From JAXHLG01 sp034522495 (GTDB taxonomy: Bacteria; Patescibacteriota; Minisyncoccia; Moranbacterales; DUUL01), in contig JAXHLG010000002.1 of the NCBI GenBank assembly GCA_034522495.1, positions 1,178,001 through 1,242,000 of the forward strand: a stretch of DNA of 64,000 nt, read 5' to 3'. Numbering within the stretch: position 1 is the first letter of the stretch; every line of letters starts with the position of its first letter. Below are positions 33,354 to 41,792 of this stretch, piece after piece. The notes beneath the pieces are model-generated. The model saw only the letters and a program-made list of their open reading frames with translations. It had not been told where the DNA came from and did not search any database. The translations under genes and the position numbers were made by a program.

Positions 33354-35534
33354 ATGGATAAAAAATCTCCCAAACAATTAATTTTCAGAAGCAAGGGCTT
33401 GCTTTTGGGACTCTTTTTCTTTTTTTTGCTTGGATTATTAACAAGCGCCTCTTCCGCCTCCGCCGAACAATGCAGCGATTGCGGATGGGGTGGGTGGGGT
33501 TGCGGCCAAGAAGAATGCTTGGGTTTGGGCAATTGTTATTTTGTAGATAATCTAGGCCTCAAAAACGATTGCTACGACTGCGCCGACATCAACAGTTGCG
33601 CCGACTATCCCGATCAGACAACTTGCGAAGAAGCGCCTTGTCAAACGCTAAGTTGCACTTGGAACGAAAACAGCGACAGCTGCCAAAGAGCCGACGACCA
33701 CGACGCAACAAATGATCCCGAAATTACTTCATTTAAAGCCGAATATGAAGGAGAAGGGCTAGCAAACATAGGATCGAACGTAACAGCTCCCGCTGAAGTT
33801 TTGCATACTTGGGAAACAAATGATGATACAGTTGAGGTCTACCTGGAATGCAATGGAGACGCGAGCGAATCTTTTTCCTTCACTGGTTCGGAAGCTCAAG
33901 CCGGGAGCGCGCAAATTAGCTATGGAATTTGGGGATACGAAGAACAAGTCGTTCAATGTACGTTAACAGCTTACAACCAAAAAAATGAAACGGTTCTGCA
34001 ACAGCTCTCCTATACTGTCACCAATCCAAACAAAGAAACAACTTGTCAAGAAAAGGGAGGTGAATGCATAGCTAACCCTAACGCAATGGAGGCTGGTAAA
34101 GCTGTGCTGGAAGATAGTTATAATTGTCCGCAAGATCAACCATACTGCATGGTTGATACTTGCAAAGGCGCCAACTACTCTCAATCCTCGGAAAAGTGGA
34201 GCGAAGCCGGATGCCAAGAAGAAGAAAACTGCGGAAAGGCAGCTCCTCAAAACACTTGGGACTGCAAAGAAAAAGGCCAAATATGTTGCGAAGAATCTTT
34301 AGAAGGAGGCAATCAATGTGTTACAAATAACGGAACTTGTTTGCCCGCATGCAATGACCCATATGTACCCTACAACGGAAATAATCAGCAAGAGATTCAG
34401 GACGCTTGCATGGAAAAACAATGCTGTGTCACTGAATGTTCTCAAGAGGGCGGCCAATGCATCGATGCAAACAACGATTGTGAAAATGTAATCCAAGGAG
34501 TGTCTTGTCCGGAAACCGGCGATATTTGTTGCGCAGACAAGAGTACTAAGATTGATTGCGAAGAAGAAGGCGGCGAGTGCGTTAGCACAGATAGCTGTGA
34601 ATATAAATCATTATCCAATACAAATTGCGGCCAGGATGAGTTGTGCTGCCTTCCCAACCCAGAAGAAGAAGACCTCCAGTTGTGCGACCCCTATGAGGAA
34701 GGCATCGCCGGAGGGTTTCTTTTTCTGGACAGGCATCTGGTTCCCTGCGGGAGGCAATGCGATGATCCGGGAAGTGTATACGATGAAACCGCCTCCTGCA
34801 CCCTCTGTCACTTTTTCCTTTTAATAAAAAACATTTTCGATTTAATCCTGGCTCTGATAATTATCGCGGCCATTTTGGCCATCACCATTGCCGGCGTGCT
34901 CTACATAGTCTCAGCCGGAGCCAGCCTGGTTCAGAGAGCCAAGGAAATTGTTAAATACACCTTGATCGCTTTTGCTCTGCTTTTGTTAAGCTGGCTAATA
35001 GTCTATACCGCCTTGAATTTCATGGCGGCCAAGGAAGAATTTATCGGAACCGGAGATAATTGGTTTGAATTTAAGTGCGATTTGGATAGTCCATTTGATG
35101 AAGGGAAAAAAGGGAAAAAACCAGAACCGAAAGAAGGAGATCCGGATGACAGCGGATACAATTTTTCCATAAACGGCATTCAAGGGCAATATCCTGATGA
35201 CGCTTCTCCGGAACTGCAGGCTTTTTTGGAAGAATTAAAACCCAAGCTTCCGGCGGAAGCTAAAGTAATCAGCTCTATATCTGACAACGCGGGAATGAAT
35301 AATTGCGTTCCGGATAGTTACTCCAAACCGCCATGCGCCCACACCAAGTATTCTTGCCACTACGGAGGAAGAAGCTGCGTGGGCAAGTCTTATGCCGTCG
35401 ATTTCGGCAACGAAGCTTATGCCGATCAAATCACTGAGGCAGTTTATGAGGTTGAACCAGAAGCTTTTGTTAAATTCGAGGGAAGCCATACGCACGTCTC
35501 CATAGGAGCAGTTAACGGCTGCGGATGCAACTAA
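33354..35534 (+). CDS. Cys-rich ectodomain + VirB2/TrbC-like two-TM module + M15-like peptidase domain
   Basis: 726 residues. Signal peptide about 15-37. Residues about 38-480 are very Cys-rich, with at least four repeats of the type C-x3-G-G-x-C ... C-x-x-x-x-x-x-C-C (for example C-Q-E-K-G-G-E-C, C-S-Q-E-G-G-Q-C, C-E-E-E-G-G-E-C). Residues about 485-560 hold two membrane helices of the pilin-like type. The tail (about 625-726) has H-Y-G-G-R-S-C-V-G-K-S-Y-A-V-D and S-H-T-H-V-S-I, resembling the H-x-x-G-x-A-x-D ... H-x-H zinc site of M15/VanY peptidases. It heads a run of pilin-like genes. Wall cutting for an envelope-spanning machine is inferred; the peptidase call is moderate. Confidence 0.7.
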   Translation: MDKKSPKQLIFRSKGLLLGLFFFFLLGLLTSASSASAEQCSDCGWGGWGCGQEECLGLGNCYFVDNLGLKNDCYDCADINSCADYPDQTTCEEAPCQTLSCTWNENSDSCQRADDHDATNDPEITSFKAEYEGEGLANIGSNVTAPAEVLHTWETNDDTVEVYLECNGDASESFSFTGSEAQAGSAQISYGIWGYEEQVVQCTLTAYNQKNETVLQQLSYTVTNPNKETTCQEKGGECIANPNAMEAGKAVLEDSYNCPQDQPYCMVDTCKGANYSQSSEKWSEAGCQEEENCGKAAPQNTWDCKEKGQICCEESLEGGNQCVTNNGTCLPACNDPYVPYNGNNQQEIQDACMEKQCCVTECSQEGGQCIDANNDCENVIQGVSCPETGDICCADKSTKIDCEEEGGECVSTDSCEYKSLSNTNCGQDELCCLPNPEEEDLQLCDPYEEGIAGGFLFLDRHLVPCGRQCDDPGSVYDETASCTLCHFFLLIKNIFDLILALIIIAAILAITIAGVLYIVSAGASLVQRAKEIVKYTLIAFALLLLSWLIVYTALNFMAAKEEFIGTGDNWFEFKCDLDSPFDEGKKGKKPEPKEGDPDDSGYNFSINGIQGQYPDDASPELQAFLEELKPKLPAEAKVISSISDNAGMNNCVPDSYSKPPCAHTKYSCHYGGRSCVGKSYAVDFGNEAYADQITEAVYEVEPEAFVKFEGSHTHVSIGAVNGCGCN

Positions 35535-35553
35535 GAAATAAATATATCCCAAA

Positions 35554-36216
35554 ATGAGAAACGGTGAAAAACAGTCGAGAAAAATAGAAAATAAAGGAAA
35601 GTTTTTCAAAAGAGCCTTTTTGCGTTTTTTGCCGTTATTGATTTTGTTTTTCTTTTTTATCTCTAGCGCCAAGGCGCTCAATGCAGGCTACCAATACGAC
35701 AACCCTCTTCCTTTCAGCACCATCACGGGATTTTTGGAAAGAATCCTGGTAAGCATCCAAAACATAATCGGCTGGCTGGCGGTAATCATGATCGTAGTTG
35801 GCGGAGTGGTCTATATCACCTCCGGAGGAAACTCCAAACAGATGACTTGGGCCAAAGGCATCATCGTTTACAGCTTGGTGGGCTTTGCCATAGCCGTGGC
35901 CGGCCCTTCCCTGCTGAGAGAGATCAAAGACATCATCGTCGGCTACAAAGGTCAAAGCGGCAACATCATTGAAGAAGCCAACTCCATAAAAGACATCCTT
36001 CTCAACATCCTGGAATTCCTGCTGACCGCTTTCGGCATCCTGGCTCTGCTCAGCTTTATTGTATCAGCCATTTTCTACCTCACTTCCGGCGGAGACAGAA
36101 GCCGAACCGAAAAGGCCAAAAAAGGAGTTATTTATTCTATTATCGCAGTAGTGGTAGCCGGCGGAAGCTTAATCCTGGTAAAACAGATCATTGCCTTTTT
36201 GGAAGCATCGGCGTAA
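35554..36216 (+). CDS. Double VirB2/TrbC-like membrane protein
   Basis: 220 residues: signal-like helix about 25-42, then two copies of a two-helix module. Copy 1 about 65-125 (I-I-G-W-L-A-V-I-M-I-V-V-G-G-V-V-Y-I-T-S-G-G-N-S); copy 2 about 150-215 (L-L-T-A-F-G-I-L-A-L-L then Y-L-T-S-G-G-D-R-S-R-T-E-K-A). The Y-x-T-S-G-G turn followed by a charged A-K-x-G helix start is the pattern of TrbC/VirB2-type pilins in CPR genomes. It starts 19 bp after the previous gene, so same operon. It could form a channel or pilus subunit; no ATPase is in view. Confidence 0.75.
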   Translation: MRNGEKQSRKIENKGKFFKRAFLRFLPLLILFFFFISSAKALNAGYQYDNPLPFSTITGFLERILVSIQNIIGWLAVIMIVVGGVVYITSGGNSKQMTWAKGIIVYSLVGFAIAVAGPSLLREIKDIIVGYKGQSGNIIEEANSIKDILLNILEFLLTAFGILALLSFIVSAIFYLTSGGDRSRTEKAKKGVIYSIIAVVVAGGSLILVKQIIAFLEASA

Positions 36217-36249
36217 CAGCGCCAGCTTGAAAAATTCCTAAAAATTAAT

Positions 36250-36921
36250 TTGTTTAAATTGAAAAAATTCCCAAAAAATTTCTTCTCAATTCTTCTAATA
36301 GCTGTACTCGCAATATTTTTATTCGGTATAGCCACGCCTGATAGTCCTCTGATGGTATCCGATTGTAAAGCGCAAGAAGGGAGTTTGTTCAATATTTCCT
36401 TCAAAAACCCCATTGGCGAAACCGGGGACATTACCACTTTCTTTGAACATGTTATTGCCGGACTTTTGGGTATTATCGCTTTTTTGTCGGTTCTCTTCAT
36501 TGTCATAGCCGGCGTGGTTTATATTATCGCCTCCTCTTCCGGCAACGAGAATATGGTAAGCGTGGCCAAGAAAATGTGGATGGTTTCCCTGCTGGGTTTG
36601 GCCATTGCTCTTGCCGGCCCCACTTTCCTGCAGGAAATAAAGGAAATTGTCCTCAGTGGCGGCCCTATGCCGCAGAATCTAGACGAAGCGCCTACTTTGA
36701 CCCAAATCGTGGAAAACACTCTCAGCTTCTTGCTAACTATCCTGGGCGTGCTGGCAGTGATCGGACTGGTCATAAGCAGTGTTTTCTATCTTGCCGCCGG
36801 CGGAAACCAGCAGATGGCGGAAAAAGCCAAGTCTTCCGTGAAATATTCCCTGCTTGGAGTTTTGGTTGCAGTTGCTTCCCTGGTTTTAGTCAAAGAAATA
36901 ATAAAGCTGATCACCGGATAA
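36250..36921 (+). CDS. Double VirB2/TrbC-like membrane protein, paralog
   Basis: 223 residues from a TTG at 36250; no better ATG exists before the signal helix. Signal helix about 12-28, then two modules: about 68-130 (G-L-L-G-I-I-A-F-L-S-V-L-F-I-V ... Y-I-I-A-S-S-S-G-N) and about 155-220 (T-I-L-G-V-L-A-V-I-G-L-V ... F-Y-L-A-A-G-G-N-Q-Q-M). Same design as the 35554 protein and adjacent to it, so a tandem duplication. Both carry A-G-P-x-x-L-x-E-I-K-x-I between modules. Confidence 0.75.
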   Translation: MFKLKKFPKNFFSILLIAVLAIFLFGIATPDSPLMVSDCKAQEGSLFNISFKNPIGETGDITTFFEHVIAGLLGIIAFLSVLFIVIAGVVYIIASSSGNENMVSVAKKMWMVSLLGLAIALAGPTFLQEIKEIVLSGGPMPQNLDEAPTLTQIVENTLSFLLTILGVLAVIGLVISSVFYLAAGGNQQMAEKAKSSVKYSLLGVLVAVASLVLVKEIIKLITG

Positions 36922-36928
36922 TTTATCG

Positions 36929-37050
36929 TATAGGAATTTCAAAAAATCCTATACCCCGCTGATTTTACGCAGATTACTACCCCGTAAAACCATTTCGTAG
37001 CAACGGGGCAAGCGCAGATTTATGCGGGATGCTAAATGTGTGAAGCTTAA
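36929..37050. repeat. Repeat family B, long form with inner hairpin
   Basis: Starts GTATAGGAATTTC and ends GTGTGAAGCTTAA. Contains the extra ACCCCGTAAAACCATTTCGT / CAACGGGGC insert also seen, inverted, in 63290-63411, where the short forms have only CACGCAG. Confidence 0.75.
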
Positions 37051-37157
37051 TTTATAATCGCTAACGCCGAACCGAACGAGGCTAAACCTCTATATAGAGG
37101 TTTAGCCTCTAGGAAAAAGTAGAATATGGTGATAAAATGCCTGAGAGAAAGAAACGG

Positions 37158-37204
37158 GAGGCAGAAGTTCGACTTCTGCATCAGTAGAAATCGAACTTCT
37201 GTCT
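37158..37204. repeat. GAAGTTCGACTTC-type hairpin repeat
   Basis: AGAAGTTCGACTTCTGC, short loop, GTAGAAATCGAACTTCT. Same family as 1654-1700, 38333-38371 and 42348-42396. The surrounding gap 36922-37561 holds repeats B and D and no gene. Confidence 0.6.
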
Positions 37205-37301
37205 CCCCAACTTTCCTTGCAACTCTCCCATTTCCAAAACTCTTGCGCTCAAAATATTTGCTTTTCAAGCAAATTTGGTTTAGAATATCAATATACAAAG
37301 T

Positions 37302-37472
37302 TGGAACTACTGAAGAATTGATTATTTTGAAAATTTTGTCATTCTGATGAAAATCAGAATCTCTTTACAAAGCCTTTTTTGGTAATCAATAGATTCCGAC
37401 TCCCGCCAGAGCCTGCCTGGCAGCAGACAGGGCGGACAAACAAGTTTAGAATGACGTTCTTCAGTAGTTTCA
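37302..37472. repeat. Repeat family D, copy inside the pilin-like cluster
   Basis: GGAACTACTGAAGAATTG ... TTCTTCAGTAGTTTC ends with CATTCTGATGAAAATCAGAA inside and a CCTGCCTGGCAGCAGACAGG insert. It separates the 36250 and 37562 genes. Confidence 0.8.
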
Positions 37473-37561
37473 AAGCTTAAACGGTTTGACCGCTAACGCA
37501 AATCAACCATAAGATTTTTAAAATAAAAATCAATAAATAATTAAAGAAAGGAGGTGAGAAA

Positions 37562-37960
37562 ATGAGTATTACATTAAAGAAGTTCTTGTCGCTGTTTGCC
37601 TTGCTGGCCGTTTTTAGCGTGCCCGTAGCAGTCGGCGTTACCACCGGAACAACAGGCGTCATGGACGCTCAAGCCCAATGGCAAAAAGATAGAGACATTG
37701 GAACTGCCCAACTCGAAGATACGTCCGTCTATACAATAATTAAAACCGTAATGCAGTGGATGTTGTTGATTCTCACAGTTGTTGCCGTTATCGGTTTCAT
37801 CATTTCCGGACTGTATTTCATCCTGGGCGGCGGATCCGGTCAGGCCGAAACCGCCAAAAGCTGGCTGACTTATTCCATTGTCGGAATCATTATAGCGCTT
37901 ATCGGCTATATCGCAATCAATCTTATCGATGCCATGCTTAAAGGTAATGTTCAAACCTAG
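37562..37960 (+). CDS. VirB2/TrbC-like pilin-type membrane protein
   Basis: 132 residues with one of the strongest SDs in the window (AAAGGAGGTGAG before ATG). Signal helix about 8-25, Ala-rich cleavage region (M-D-A-Q-A-Q), then two helices at about 60-85 and 95-125 joined by G-G-G-S-G-Q-A-E-T-A-K-S-W, ending L-K-G-N. This is the single-module, mature-pilin-sized version of the family and, with its strong SD and own terminator, may be the major subunit. Confidence 0.78.
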   Translation: MSITLKKFLSLFALLAVFSVPVAVGVTTGTTGVMDAQAQWQKDRDIGTAQLEDTSVYTIIKTVMQWMLLILTVVAVIGFIISGLYFILGGGSGQAETAKSWLTYSIVGIIIALIGYIAINLIDAMLKGNVQT

Positions 37961-37987
37961 TTGAATTGAATAAGACCTTATTCAAAA

Positions 37988-38020
37988 CGCAAGCCCTGTT
38001 TCCGGGCTTGTGTTTTTTTT
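37988..38020 (+). terminator. Intrinsic terminator after the 37562 gene
   Basis: CAAGCCC, loop, GGGCTTG followed by TGTTTTTTTT. Supports separate expression of the 37562 gene. Confidence 0.85.
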
Positions 38021-38051
38021 AGAGAAATGGTAGATTGAATGCAAGGATTAT

Positions 38052-38223
38052 TGAAACCATCGAAGAATATAGAAATCCTCTTGCAATGTCATCCTGATGA
38101 AAATCAGGATCTCCCTAAAAAAGCCATTTTTGCAAATTTATAGATTCTGAATTCCGCCAGAGGCGGACACAGCCCGTCAAAGCCGGGTAAACAAGTTTAG
38201 AATGACATTCTTCAGTGGTTTCG
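38052..38223. repeat. Repeat family D, copy
   Basis: TTGAAACCATCGAAGAAT ... ATTCTTCAGTGGTTTC with GTCATCCTGATGAAAATCAG inside and a CGCCAGAGGCGG palindrome. Followed at 38285-38371 by a family J word and a GAAGTTCGACTTC hairpin. The gap 37961-38483 has no gene. Confidence 0.8.
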
Positions 38224-38483
38224 ATTATTGTAGATAAGCTCATACTCTTATTAAAGCTTGTAATTCTAAAAAAATGGTCTTATATTGAGAATGCGTATCA
38301 TGAAGCAAGTATTATGTATCATGAATCATTCAGAAGTTCGACTTCCGCGGATACAGAAATCGAACTTCTAACCCTCCTTTATAAAAGCTGATTTTCTAAA
38401 TGATTTTACGTACTCCTCTTTTTTTGTTGAAATTAACTGCTTCGATTAGAAACCTTAAATTCAACGTTATTAATATCCAAAAA

Positions 38484-38825
38484 ATGAAATTAAAACAAAA
38501 AATAATTTATTTTGCAATATTGTTTTTAACCGCGTCATTTTCCGCAAAGGCTGCATTTGAAGGCGCTCCGTCCCGGGACGGCCAGCCCGACCTGCCTGTT
38601 GCCGGCTATTTTCAGCAAGCTATGGACATTATTAATATTTTATTTATTGTTGTTTTCGTAGCCTCCATAATCGGCTTTATTCTCTCCGGCATAAGATACT
38701 TGGTGGCGGGAGGAGATCAGGGCAACCTGGACGCAGCCGGCTGGCTTTGGAAAAACTCTCTTATCGGGCTGTTTGTTTCCTTGGCCGGATATGTTATAAT
38801 AAAGTTAATTACTTTTATCACTTAA
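38484..38825 (+). CDS. VirB2/TrbC-like membrane protein
   Basis: About 113 residues from the ATG at 38484 (M-K-L-K-Q-K-I-I-Y); the frame is open 28 codons further up, but the signal peptide starts here. Signal helix about 6-20, then helices at about 45-70 and 80-110 with the turn Y-L-V-A-G-G-D-Q-G-N. Ten bp before the next gene, so cotranscribed with 38836 and 39234. Confidence 0.75.
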   Translation: MKLKQKIIYFAILFLTASFSAKAAFEGAPSRDGQPDLPVAGYFQQAMDIINILFIVVFVASIIGFILSGIRYLVAGGDQGNLDAAGWLWKNSLIGLFVSLAGYVIIKLITFIT

Positions 38826-38835
38826 AAAACAAAAA

Positions 38836-39210
38836 ATGAAAGAAAAAATAAGCCTCATAAAAGCTTCTTTGGCCTCTTTTGTCGGAATTTCTTTTGCTCG
38901 CATAGCCAATGCCGACTGGAACGACGGAATAGAGGAAATCCGAAACTACAATCTGCCGGAAATGAGCATTTACGGGATTATTGTAGCTCTTTTGCAATGG
39001 CTGTTGATGATATTCACTGCCATCGCGGTAATTTCCTTTATTGTTTACGGAATTATGTTTCTAGCCGCCGGAGCCAGCAAGGACGCCGCCGAGAAAGCCA
39101 AAAACGGAGTGCAATACTCCATTATGGGAATAGTCATCGGCCTGGCCGGCTACATTATCATCAATTTCCTGGACGCCATCCTGCGAGGCAATATTCAAGG
39201 CTTAAACTAA
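38836..39210 (+). CDS. VirB2/TrbC-like pilin-type membrane protein
   Basis: 124 residues. Signal helix about 8-25 (ending I-A-N-A), then helices about 50-75 and 85-115 with F-L-A-A-G-A-S-K-D-A-A-E-K-A-K-N-G in the turn, ending I-L-R-G-N-I-Q-G. The C-terminal L-R-G-N/L-K-G-N motif is shared with the 37562 protein. Second gene of a three-gene set. Confidence 0.78.
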   Translation: MKEKISLIKASLASFVGISFARIANADWNDGIEEIRNYNLPEMSIYGIIVALLQWLLMIFTAIAVISFIVYGIMFLAAGASKDAAEKAKNGVQYSIMGIVIGLAGYIIINFLDAILRGNIQGLN

Positions 39211-39233
39211 GTAATAATAAATAAAAATTTAAG

Positions 39234-39836
39234 ATGAAACAAATAATTTTCTTCAGTTTTTTTTCATTAGTTGCCGCTGCAGTCTTGTTTTCAATAAATT
39301 CAAATGAATTGCTGGCTCAAAACAACGATTCTGACGTCGAAAACAATTATCTTCCGATTGTCAATCAAAATCAGTCATCTTCAAATACACAGGGCAATTC
39401 TGGTCAAAATACAGCCACTAGCGACGGAAATACGCAGAACGATCCCCTGCCCGTAAACACTCCCAACGCAAATAGCGGATCTGAAAATAATACATCTGGA
39501 GGAAACACCCAAGGCGGAAACACAACAGGTGCCAGTTACTCCAATATCCCTGTGCCGACAGACCAGGGGTTGCCAGATCCGGAAGGAGGAATAATGGCAA
39601 TTATAAAAAACTTCCTTGACTGGCTTCTGACTGTTTTTGTTATTTTGGCGGTTATAGCTTTTGTGGTAACCGGACTTATGTACATCTTCTCCCTTGGCAA
39701 TGCTCGCAGCCCTCTCCTGGAAAACGCAAAAAATTATTTTCAGTACGCTACTATTGCGGTTATTGTCGCAGGCGCCGGCTACATCATCATCAAAAGTATC
39801 GACCTCTTCTTGCGGGGCGAGCTTCCCCTGCAATAA
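39234..39836 (+). CDS. VirB2/TrbC-like membrane protein with a Ser/Asn/Gln-rich ectodomain
   Basis: 200 residues: signal helix about 5-22, an Asn/Ser/Thr/Gln/Gly-rich low-complexity region about 25-110 (N-T-S-G-G-N-T-Q-G-G-N), then the two-helix module at about 120-195 with M-Y-I-F-S-L-G-N-A and a final L-R-G-E-L-P. The linker-like region suggests a surface-exposed or variable part in front of the pilin-type module. Last gene of the cluster, with a hairpin at 39866-39906 and a terminator at 39951. Confidence 0.75.
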   Translation: MKQIIFFSFFSLVAAAVLFSINSNELLAQNNDSDVENNYLPIVNQNQSSSNTQGNSGQNTATSDGNTQNDPLPVNTPNANSGSENNTSGGNTQGGNTTGASYSNIPVPTDQGLPDPEGGIMAIIKNFLDWLLTVFVILAVIAFVVTGLMYIFSLGNARSPLLENAKNYFQYATIAVIVAGAGYIIIKSIDLFLRGELPLQ

Positions 39837-39950
39837 AATCCTCCGCCCAAAGATAACCTTGCCCCAAGGTTCAACCTTCGGCTCGCCGAAGGTCGAACCT
39901 TGATTGAAGACTGTTACTGCACCATGAAGCAAAACAAAAATTCATATAAA

Positions 39951-39985
39951 AAAACCGCCAGACGGGCAATGCCGCCGGCGGTTTT
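39951..39985. terminator. Bidirectional terminator between the pilin-like cluster and the 39987 gene
   Basis: AAAAAAACCGCC pairs with GGCGGTTTTG, a T-run on both strands. It immediately follows the stop of the minus-strand gene at 39987. Confidence 0.75.
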
Positions 39986-39986
39986 G

Positions 39987-41201
39987 TTATTCAATTTGAA
40001 TAACCAGGGGAGTCGTCTTCTCTAGGTCAAACTCCCCGACTCCTACCACTGAAATCATCTTCTGATCCGAGATTCTCGGATTTGAATGATTTCCTCTCTC
40101 ATAGGTGAAGGTAGTCCCTTTCGACCACTTCACCTTATTTGAATACACATAGGGCGTCATATGCCCGTTAATCACCATCCGGGCGCCGGCTTTCGACCCA
40201 CGCCCTTTGATATAAACCACAAAATCCTTCGTTAGTTTTATCTTATCCCCATCTTTTAACTGAGGCAGATAAAACTCCAGTTTTGTCGGATCTCCGCAAT
40301 TTATATCATCCTCTTTGGTGAGGACGATAGCGTCTCTCTCTTTTTCCTCTTTTGACACTGTCGAGTTGGAGCGAGTATTATTTGACGAGCCCCTCGTGTC
40401 TAACCTCTTCAGCTCTTCCTTAGCTTGCTCAAGAGTTATTTTTCTGCTCCTAATTTCCTGAAGGAAATATTCATAAACCGCAGGAATATCCTTATAAGGA
40501 TTTTGCTCGACCCATTGCTCAACCTTTTCAATATCATGCTGTACTCTTAGATTAAATCTTCTCTGCATGGTATTGTCTATTTTGTTAAGAGTTGAGGATT
40601 GTTCATGAGTCAAAATATAACCCTGAAAAAAACCTTGCAAAGGTAGTTGAGCCCTAATTTGAGGCCATATTTGACCAGCAATTAGAATTAGAAGAAGAGA
40701 ACAGGATATAATAGCTCCTGCGCCGAAAATGAATCGAAGCAAAGATTGCGAAAACCAGCCTATAGTGAAAAGAATTATGTAGCATAAGACTGGAAATAAC
40801 AATATTGATTCCGGAGCTCTTTCAAAGGGTACAAATGGAGTTGTCGTAGCCACAAATACTGAGAACAAGGAAACTGTAGCAGCAGCGCTGATATATTCAC
40901 TTACAAGAGTATTTGAAATGCCAGGCTGGTTAGGTGTTAATCCGATAGATTCTATCGCTTCGCCTATTGTCGCCAAACCCAGTAATCTCCTCACTCTGAA
41001 TGTTAAGAATATTGTTATTGCAGCAAAGGCTATAGCGAATATTGCAGTAATTTGAGTGCTTTGAGAAACTACTCGAATAAGAATAATCACAATAGGTGAA
41101 GCCAATATAAAAATTAAAATATTTCGGATACTCCTGGCCTCGATCGCAGTGATTCGCGAAAGAGTTGCAAAAAGGCGTCCCAATGCTTGCCATATATTCA
41201 T
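39987..41201 (-). CDS. Large membrane protein with extracytoplasmic C-terminal domain, unrecognised
   Basis: 404 residues. Five or six membrane helices in the first 200 residues (about 25-48, 50-68, 98-120, 128-150, 155-178), then a soluble part of about 200 residues: helical to 270, then beta-rich (Y-L-P-Q-L-K-D-G-D-K-I-K-L-T, A-R-M-V-I-N-G-H-M-T-P). No known domain was recognised. Strong SD (AGGAG). It follows the 41220 gene by 18 bp, so the two form a unit. With that SD style it resembles the 1.8-10.7 kb secreted genes. Confidence 0.6.
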   Translation of the reverse strand: MNIWQALGRLFATLSRITAIEARSIRNILIFILASPIVIILIRVVSQSTQITAIFAIAFAAITIFLTFRVRRLLGLATIGEAIESIGLTPNQPGISNTLVSEYISAAATVSLFSVFVATTTPFVPFERAPESILLFPVLCYIILFTIGWFSQSLLRFIFGAGAIISCSLLLILIAGQIWPQIRAQLPLQGFFQGYILTHEQSSTLNKIDNTMQRRFNLRVQHDIEKVEQWVEQNPYKDIPAVYEYFLQEIRSRKITLEQAKEELKRLDTRGSSNNTRSNSTVSKEEKERDAIVLTKEDDINCGDPTKLEFYLPQLKDGDKIKLTKDFVVYIKGRGSKAGARMVINGHMTPYVYSNKVKWSKGTTFTYERGNHSNPRISDQKMISVVGVGEFDLEKTTPLVIQIE

Positions 41202-41219
41202 AACAACCTCTCCTGTTTA

Positions 41220-41792
41220 TTAAAGCTTGTATAGTTTCTTTAACTGCTCATTAAACCCATCGACAACATTCGCTGCTTCTTGATCAAGCTTCGGCCAATA
41301 AGTTTTAACTAGCTTTTTAACTTTACTGGCAACGCCTTTGACTGTAGCATCGTTACCAATGCTTCTTATATTATCTTTTATCATCCTTTTCCGAGAAGCG
41401 TCATCAGGAAATTCATCTACTCTGTGAATAAATCCGTTCAAAATTTCTTTGCCAGGATAACTTCCATTTATAGGCTCGCCAAGAGCCACAGCGATAATAA
41501 AGTTATCTGCAAGTTCCGCTTCTTCATTCCCCATTAAACGCATTTCTTCAATTGACTCGATCAAGAGCCTTCTCTGTTCGGTGCTTAAATGACATTGTTG
41601 CAATACCATGCCCCATACATACTGATCTTGAAGCCCTTTGCCTGAAGCTAATCCTTTTATTGTTTCTACTCCCTCTTTGAAAGATTTTACCTTGTCAGCC
41701 TTGCCAACTATCCCACTCGCGATATCAACCGCAGTGTGAAAATGACTTCCGTAATTCCACATTTTGCTCATTAAATTTCTCAAAGCCGCCAT
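41220..41792 (-). CDS. Soluble helical protein of unknown function
   Basis: 190 residues, no signal peptide or membrane segment, mostly helical by composition (for example L-S-T-E-Q-R-R-L-L-I-E-S-I-E-E-M and K-K-L-V-K-T-Y-W-P-K-L). Not recognised. Good SD (AAGGAAGG). First gene of a two-gene unit with the membrane protein 39987-41201, so a cytoplasmic partner of it is possible. Confidence 0.55.
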   Translation of the reverse strand: MAALRNLMSKMWNYGSHFHTAVDIASGIVGKADKVKSFKEGVETIKGLASGKGLQDQYVWGMVLQQCHLSTEQRRLLIESIEEMRLMGNEEAELADNFIIAVALGEPINGSYPGKEILNGFIHRVDEFPDDASRKRMIKDNIRSIGNDATVKGVASKVKKLVKTYWPKLDQEAANVVDGFNEQLKKLYKL

